This document shows positions 33,570-37,108 of a stretch of DNA of 37,108 nucleotides, in pieces; position 1 is the stretch's first letter; each line of letters starts with the position of its first letter. Under the pieces are notes generated by a model that worked only from the letters and a program-made list of their open reading frames with translations, was not told the origin of the DNA and did no database searches. Origin of the DNA: an uncultured Clostridia bacterium (lineage in GTDB: Bacteria; Bacillota; Clostridia; TANB77; CAG-508); NCBI GenBank assembly GCA_944388725.1, contig CALXJW010000003.1, positions 1 to 37,108 on the forward strand, read 5' to 3'. The translations under genes and the position numbers were made by a program.

Positions 33570-34287
33570 TATTTGTTATCTCCATAAATAATTCTTCTAA
33601 AGATTTATCTTCTTCTAATTTTTGTTTCATTTCCTGTAGAGTTCCTACAAAAATTAATTCTCCTTTATTTATTATACCTATTCTATCACAAATTTTTTCT
33701 GCAACTTCTAAAATGTGCGTAGAAAAAAATACAGACTTATTTTCTTTTGTTAATTTTTTCATAATGTTTTTTAATTCATATGAAGCTTTAGGATCTAATC
33801 CAGTCATTGGCTCGTCTAAAATTAAATTATTTGGATTATGTAATAATGCTCCTACTATTGCTATTTTTTGTTTCATTCCATGGGAATAACTTTCTATTTT
33901 TTTGTTTAATACATCATTTATTTCAAATAATTTTGTTAAATTTTCAATTTGTATTTTTCTTTGTTTTTCATCAACTTCATATATATCTGCCATAAAATTT
34001 AAAAATTCTATTCCTTTTAATTTTAAAAACATTTCTGGATTATCTGGAACATACCCAAAACCTTTCTTGGCTTTTAATGGCTCTTTTTGTATACTATAAT
34101 TATCTATAAAAATATCTCCTTCATCAATTCCTAATATACCTGTAATCATTTTTATTGTAGTTGTTTTACCAGCACCATTTAATCCTAAAAATCCAAATAT
34201 TTCATTGTTATTTATTTTTAAATTAAGATTATTCACTACTTTTTTATTTTTCTCGTATGATTTTGTTACTTGTTTTATTTCTATCAT
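33559..34287 (-). CDS. ABC transporter ATP-binding protein
   Basis: Energises the downstream permease. Walker A GLNGAGKTTTIKM, Q-loop region FGYVPDNPEMF, signature YSHGMKQKIAIVGALL (SHGMKQ in place of LSGGQ, as in many ABC-2 exporters), Walker B NLILDEPMTGLDP, and the switch His in FFSTHILEV are all present. At 242 aa it is a single nucleotide-binding domain. AGGAG precedes the ATG. Confidence 0.95.
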   Translation of the reverse strand: MIEIKQVTKSYEKNKKVVNNLNLKINNNEIFGFLGLNGAGKTTTIKMITGILGIDEGDIFIDNYSIQKEPLKAKKGFGYVPDNPEMFLKLKGIEFLNFMADIYEVDEKQRKIQIENLTKLFEINDVLNKKIESYSHGMKQKIAIVGALLHNPNNLILDEPMTGLDPKASYELKNIMKKLTKENKSVFFSTHILEVAEKICDRIGIINKGELIFVGTLQEMKQKLEEDKSLEELFMEITNNDK

Positions 34288-34320
34288 TTTATCTCCTCAC
34301 TTTTTGAAAATTATAACATA

Positions 34321-34356
34321 AAAAAACGATAAAATAAACCAATTTTATCGTTTTTT
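34321..34356 (-). terminator. Terminator of the hydrolase/unknown gene pair
   Basis: Fifteen-base perfect arms (34321-34335, 34342-34356) with a 6-base loop end in T runs on the minus strand. It separates the pair from the ABC operon downstream. Confidence 0.85.
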
Positions 34357-34363
34357 ATGTTAT

Positions 34364-35728
34364 TTATACTGAAAAAGATATTTCAAAATTCCTATTATCT
34401 AATAATTGTATTAATATTGTTACACTTTTTAAATTATCTGAAGAATTCTCTTTGTTTTTTAATCCTATTGTACATACATAAACATTTCCCTCTTGTTTAT
34501 AAGAAAATTCTACAACTTCATTTATTTCATAGAAATTATTTTCTATAAATTTTTCAAATATAGATATATCACTAAAATTATTGTTTCTAAATGTTTCGTT
34601 TAGTTTATTGTATACATATTCATAATCTTTATTATTAATAGCTTCTATAACTTTTCCTACATTTAATGTTAATTTTGTTTCATCATTTCCTGAATCATAT
34701 TTTTCTATGAATTCTGGCAAATCTAGTGTGTATGTATCTAGAATTACTGTATATTGCATAATAGATGATACATTGAAAATATAATTATTACCATATGAAT
34801 CTATGCATATATACCTTTTCCCATTCTCTGTCTCTTCTATACTATATTTTGATAAACCAAAATTAGAAACTGTTCTATAGTATTCTTCATATTCTTCATA
34901 AGTACTGAAATCCGTATATTGTTTCCTAGCATTTTTACACATTTTTAACATTTTGCTTTGATTAGACTGAATATAATTTTGAAAATCTTCCATACTCTTA
35001 AATCTATTTTCTCTATATTCATCATTTAAAAACTCGTAGGCCTTTTCTATATCGTATAACATATTATTTAAGTAATCCTGAAAATATTTTTCTACTATAT
35101 CTTGTTCCGAAAAATACTGATAACTTATAGTATTATAGCTATTATTTGTTATTTCTTTTTCATATTTTTCCGATGTTTCTATTGTTTCATTTATTTTACT
35201 ATTAAATGTTTGCTCATCAATAGGTAAAATAGAAAATGATTTGTTTATATCATCTGTATTAACAATTAAATAGATATTTTTATTAGAATCCGTTCCTTTT
35301 ACATAGTATGTCGAATAGGTTACCCCTGTGATGGAATACATTTGACTTGTTCTATAACTATTATTATATGTTGGTATCTTATCATATACATTTTGTTCAT
35401 TAATACCATTTTCATTAATATATTGCTCATCTATTAATTTACATATAAGTGGATTCTGTTCAATTAGATATTTAATATATTTGTTAATACAACTGTCTAC
35501 TGTAAAATATAAACTTTCAAATTTTAATTCTTCCGGTTTTTTCCCATTAATACTCTGAGCTGGATTATCCAGTGTATTAAGAAATTTTTCTTGTTCTTCT
35601 TTTAAAATATTACTTTCTTGATAATTATTTTGATTTTTAATCATAAAAATTAAAATAATTATTATAGCTGATATTATTATAAGTACTATCGTTCCAATGA
35701 TTAATATAAATTTCTTGCTTTTATTCAT
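34364..35728 (-). CDS. Unknown single-pass membrane protein, possibly NTF2-like
   Basis: A short basic start is followed by one transmembrane helix (residues about 8-30) and a large extracytoplasmic part of about 420 residues. The last 95 residues (VGKVIEAINNKDYEYVYNKL and onward) have the helix-then-sheet pattern of NTF2-like domains; an earlier region near 130-180 may be related. This anchor plus NTF2-like layout recalls VirB8/TcpC proteins of type IV secretion, but sequence identity is not evident to me. AGGAG before the ATG at 35728 decides against the ATG at 35746. It lies 18 bases after the hydrolase gene, in one operon. Confidence 0.82.
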   Translation of the reverse strand: MNKSKKFILIIGTIVLIIISAIIIILIFMIKNQNNYQESNILKEEQEKFLNTLDNPAQSINGKKPEELKFESLYFTVDSCINKYIKYLIEQNPLICKLIDEQYINENGINEQNVYDKIPTYNNSYRTSQMYSITGVTYSTYYVKGTDSNKNIYLIVNTDDINKSFSILPIDEQTFNSKINETIETSEKYEKEITNNSYNTISYQYFSEQDIVEKYFQDYLNNMLYDIEKAYEFLNDEYRENRFKSMEDFQNYIQSNQSKMLKMCKNARKQYTDFSTYEEYEEYYRTVSNFGLSKYSIEETENGKRYICIDSYGNNYIFNVSSIMQYTVILDTYTLDLPEFIEKYDSGNDETKLTLNVGKVIEAINNKDYEYVYNKLNETFRNNNFSDISIFEKFIENNFYEINEVVEFSYKQEGNVYVCTIGLKNKENSSDNLKSVTILIQLLDNRNFEISFSV

Positions 35729-35746
35729 ATTGAGTTCTCCTATCAT

Positions 35747-37108
35747 TTATTTATTTATACTAAAATAACCATATATTAATGAAGAATTAATAGAATATGA
35801 TGTTGTAGCAACCCAACTATTACTCCAATTAGTCGCCCCTTCGCTATAACCTGTATTTCCTTCTACTGTATAAACTCTTGAACCATCACATGATGTAACT
35901 ATTCCAGTATGATAAGATGTAATACCATTATTATCTGTAAAAAATATTATATCTCCTGATTCTGGTATATATCCAGTACTTTTATCAATAAATTCTCCTC
36001 TTGATTTTAAATTCCTAACCTCAGTTGTACATCCAAAATATACTTCATTTAATGCATCAGGTATTAATCCGCAATTATCATAACAGTAACTTACAAACAT
36101 TGCACACCAATCTGCCTCAATAAAATTCACTCCAGTACTAGATGTATAACTTGTAAATATTGCATGGTTTTGTCCCACAAATTGCAATGCAAATTCCGCA
36201 ACATTAGATCCCCCTACAAGTTCAGTTCCATCATTTAATATATATCTGCCTTCAGTGAATAGAAGCCAATTTTTTTGTTTTCTACTAGATGAATCATCGA
36301 AGAAATGTACATAACTACCACCTGCGGTTTCAGCTTGTGCTTTTTCTTTAAACTCTTGTACTTTTCCTGCTTGATATAAATTATTGTATAAATTAGCAAT
36401 GTTATTTTCTCCACTTATATACTGTCCGCAATTTCCATATTGATATGCCACATTTACTAATGCGTCTAATTCATAATTTTTTAAGTCTGCCCCTTTTTCT
36501 GACATCATATCCTTAATAAGTTGTTTCTTATCATTAATTATCTTGTCAAATATTCTTTCTATAATCTCTACATCTATAGTTACTTCCTGCCCATTTTCAT
36601 AGTTATTTACTAGTGTTTGCAAATCTATTCCATCTTCTGCAAAATATTGAGCATTGTTTAATTGTCCTTTTTTATTTCTAACCATAATTCCATATGAAAA
36701 ATTCAAACATCCATCTACACTTGTATAATACATTTTATATTTACTTTTATCTTGAGTTACATATGTTTCAACATTAACATAATCTCCCAATTCTCCATTC
36801 ATATATTTTCTTAATGCATCATTTTCATAACTTTTTAGTAATTCTTTCAATTTGTTACTATTTATACTTACATTGTTCAAACTGCTTGGTTCAAATATAC
36901 TAAAATCAAATGTCAAACTTGTATCATCCGGGTTTTTGGCTTTATTTATTAGATATTGAGTTAATTCTACCATATTAGCCGTATTCGAATTTGCAGAAAG
37001 TATATCACATAACCATATAACATTTATTGGAGTAAATAACATGGTTCTTGCATTATCATCGGCTCTTAATAATTTAACAAAATTTTGGTCTGAATTTGGA
37101 TCAATATC
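35747..37108 (-). CDS. Two-domain cell wall hydrolase, GH24-like plus CHAP-like (5' end cut)
   Basis: Predicted secreted peptidoglycan hydrolase. The frame stays open to the right edge, 22 codons before the first visible Met, so the gene starts outside. Visible residues about 110-280 resemble a GH24-type lysozyme (GCLNFSYGIMV, ELDALVNVAYQYGNCG and RKQKNWLLFTEGRYIL). The C-terminal 150 residues form a CHAP/NlpC-like amidase domain with catalytic Cys in ADWCAMFVSYCYDNCG, His in SYHTGIV, and VEGNTG. Muramidase plus peptidase fusions are typical of conjugation-linked wall hydrolases (Tn916 Orf14/CwlT type) and phage lysins. Its partner downstream is membrane anchored. Confidence 0.82.
   Translation of the reverse strand, partial: DIDPNSDQNFVKLLRADDNARTMLFTPINVIWLCDILSANSNTANMVELTQYLINKAKNPDDTSLTFDFSIFEPSSLNNVSINSNKLKELLKSYENDALRKYMNGELGDYVNVETYVTQDKSKYKMYYTSVDGCLNFSYGIMVRNKKGQLNNAQYFAEDGIDLQTLVNNYENGQEVTIDVEIIERIFDKIINDKKQLIKDMMSEKGADLKNYELDALVNVAYQYGNCGQYISGENNIANLYNNLYQAGKVQEFKEKAQAETAGGSYVHFFDDSSSRKQKNWLLFTEGRYILNDGTELVGGSNVAEFALQFVGQNHAIFTSYTSSTGVNFIEADWCAMFVSYCYDNCGLIPDALNEVYFGCTTEVRNLKSRGEFIDKSTGYIPESGDIIFFTDNNGITSYHTGIVTSCDGSRVYTVEGNTGYSEGATNWSNSWVATTSYSINSSLIYGYFSINK

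Overview
The window is very AT-rich DNA. It looks like a low-GC Firmicutes chromosome, most likely an uncultured, endospore-forming member of the Clostridia. The evidence is strong GGAGG ribosome binding sites, some TTG starts, sigma-A type promoters (TTGACA-17-TATAAT), and many sporulation genes: an alpha/beta small acid-soluble spore protein, ypeB, spoIIR, spmA/spmB, a GerMN protein and an AbrB/SpoVT regulator. Gene order around tadA, SRP RNA, dnaX, ybaB and recR follows the Bacillus subtilis order. The species cannot be named from the sequence alone.

Layout. 0-1.6 kb: a ZIP metal transporter (cut by the left edge) and prfA, both on the minus strand. 1.65-3.9 kb: a self-contained 2.24-kb unit. 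Long inverted repeats (112 of 116 bases identical in the core by hand alignment), short terminal repeats and a candidate 6-bp target duplication flank one sortase-anchored beta-propeller protein; no transposase is present. 3.9-6.9 kb: a YhaO/YhaN (SbcD/SbcC-like) pair. 7.1-10.1 kb: an orphan VirD4/TraG-type coupling ATPase with two unrecognised small genes behind a perfect consensus promoter. 10.1-14.1 kb: a DnaJ-like protein, murF, a 58-aa spore protein and ypeB, all minus. 14.2-15.6 kb: a UgtP-like glycolipid glycosyltransferase and a 54-aa hydrophobic protein, plus strand. 15.5-19.7 kb: recR, ybaB, dnaX, SRP RNA, an unknown membrane-anchored protein and tadA, minus. 19.8-25.2 kb: a short-chain dehydrogenase, tRNA-Arg(CCU), a TtcA-like PP-loop protein, a phosphohexomutase, a UDP-sugar pyrophosphorylase and an unknown protein. 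25.3-28.2 kb: spoIIR, murA and walJ, plus. 28.2-28.3 kb: a small palindromic element. 28.5-31.8 kb: spmB/spmA, an abrB-type regulator, rsmI and a GerMN protein. 31.9-34.3 kb: an ABC exporter. 34.4-37.1 kb: a membrane-anchored unknown protein and a two-domain cell wall hydrolase cut by the right edge.

How the genes fit together. Most of the window is core genome: translation termination, replication and repair (dnaX, recR, ybaB, yhaNO), envelope synthesis (murA, murF, UgtP-like, phosphohexomutase, UDP-sugar pyrophosphorylase) and sporulation/germination. The accessory or unexplained parts are the surface-protein element, the orphan coupling ATPase operon, the hydrolase pair at the right edge, the palindromic element near 28.2 kb, and two places where a terminator-like hairpin also buries the ribosome binding site of the next gene.
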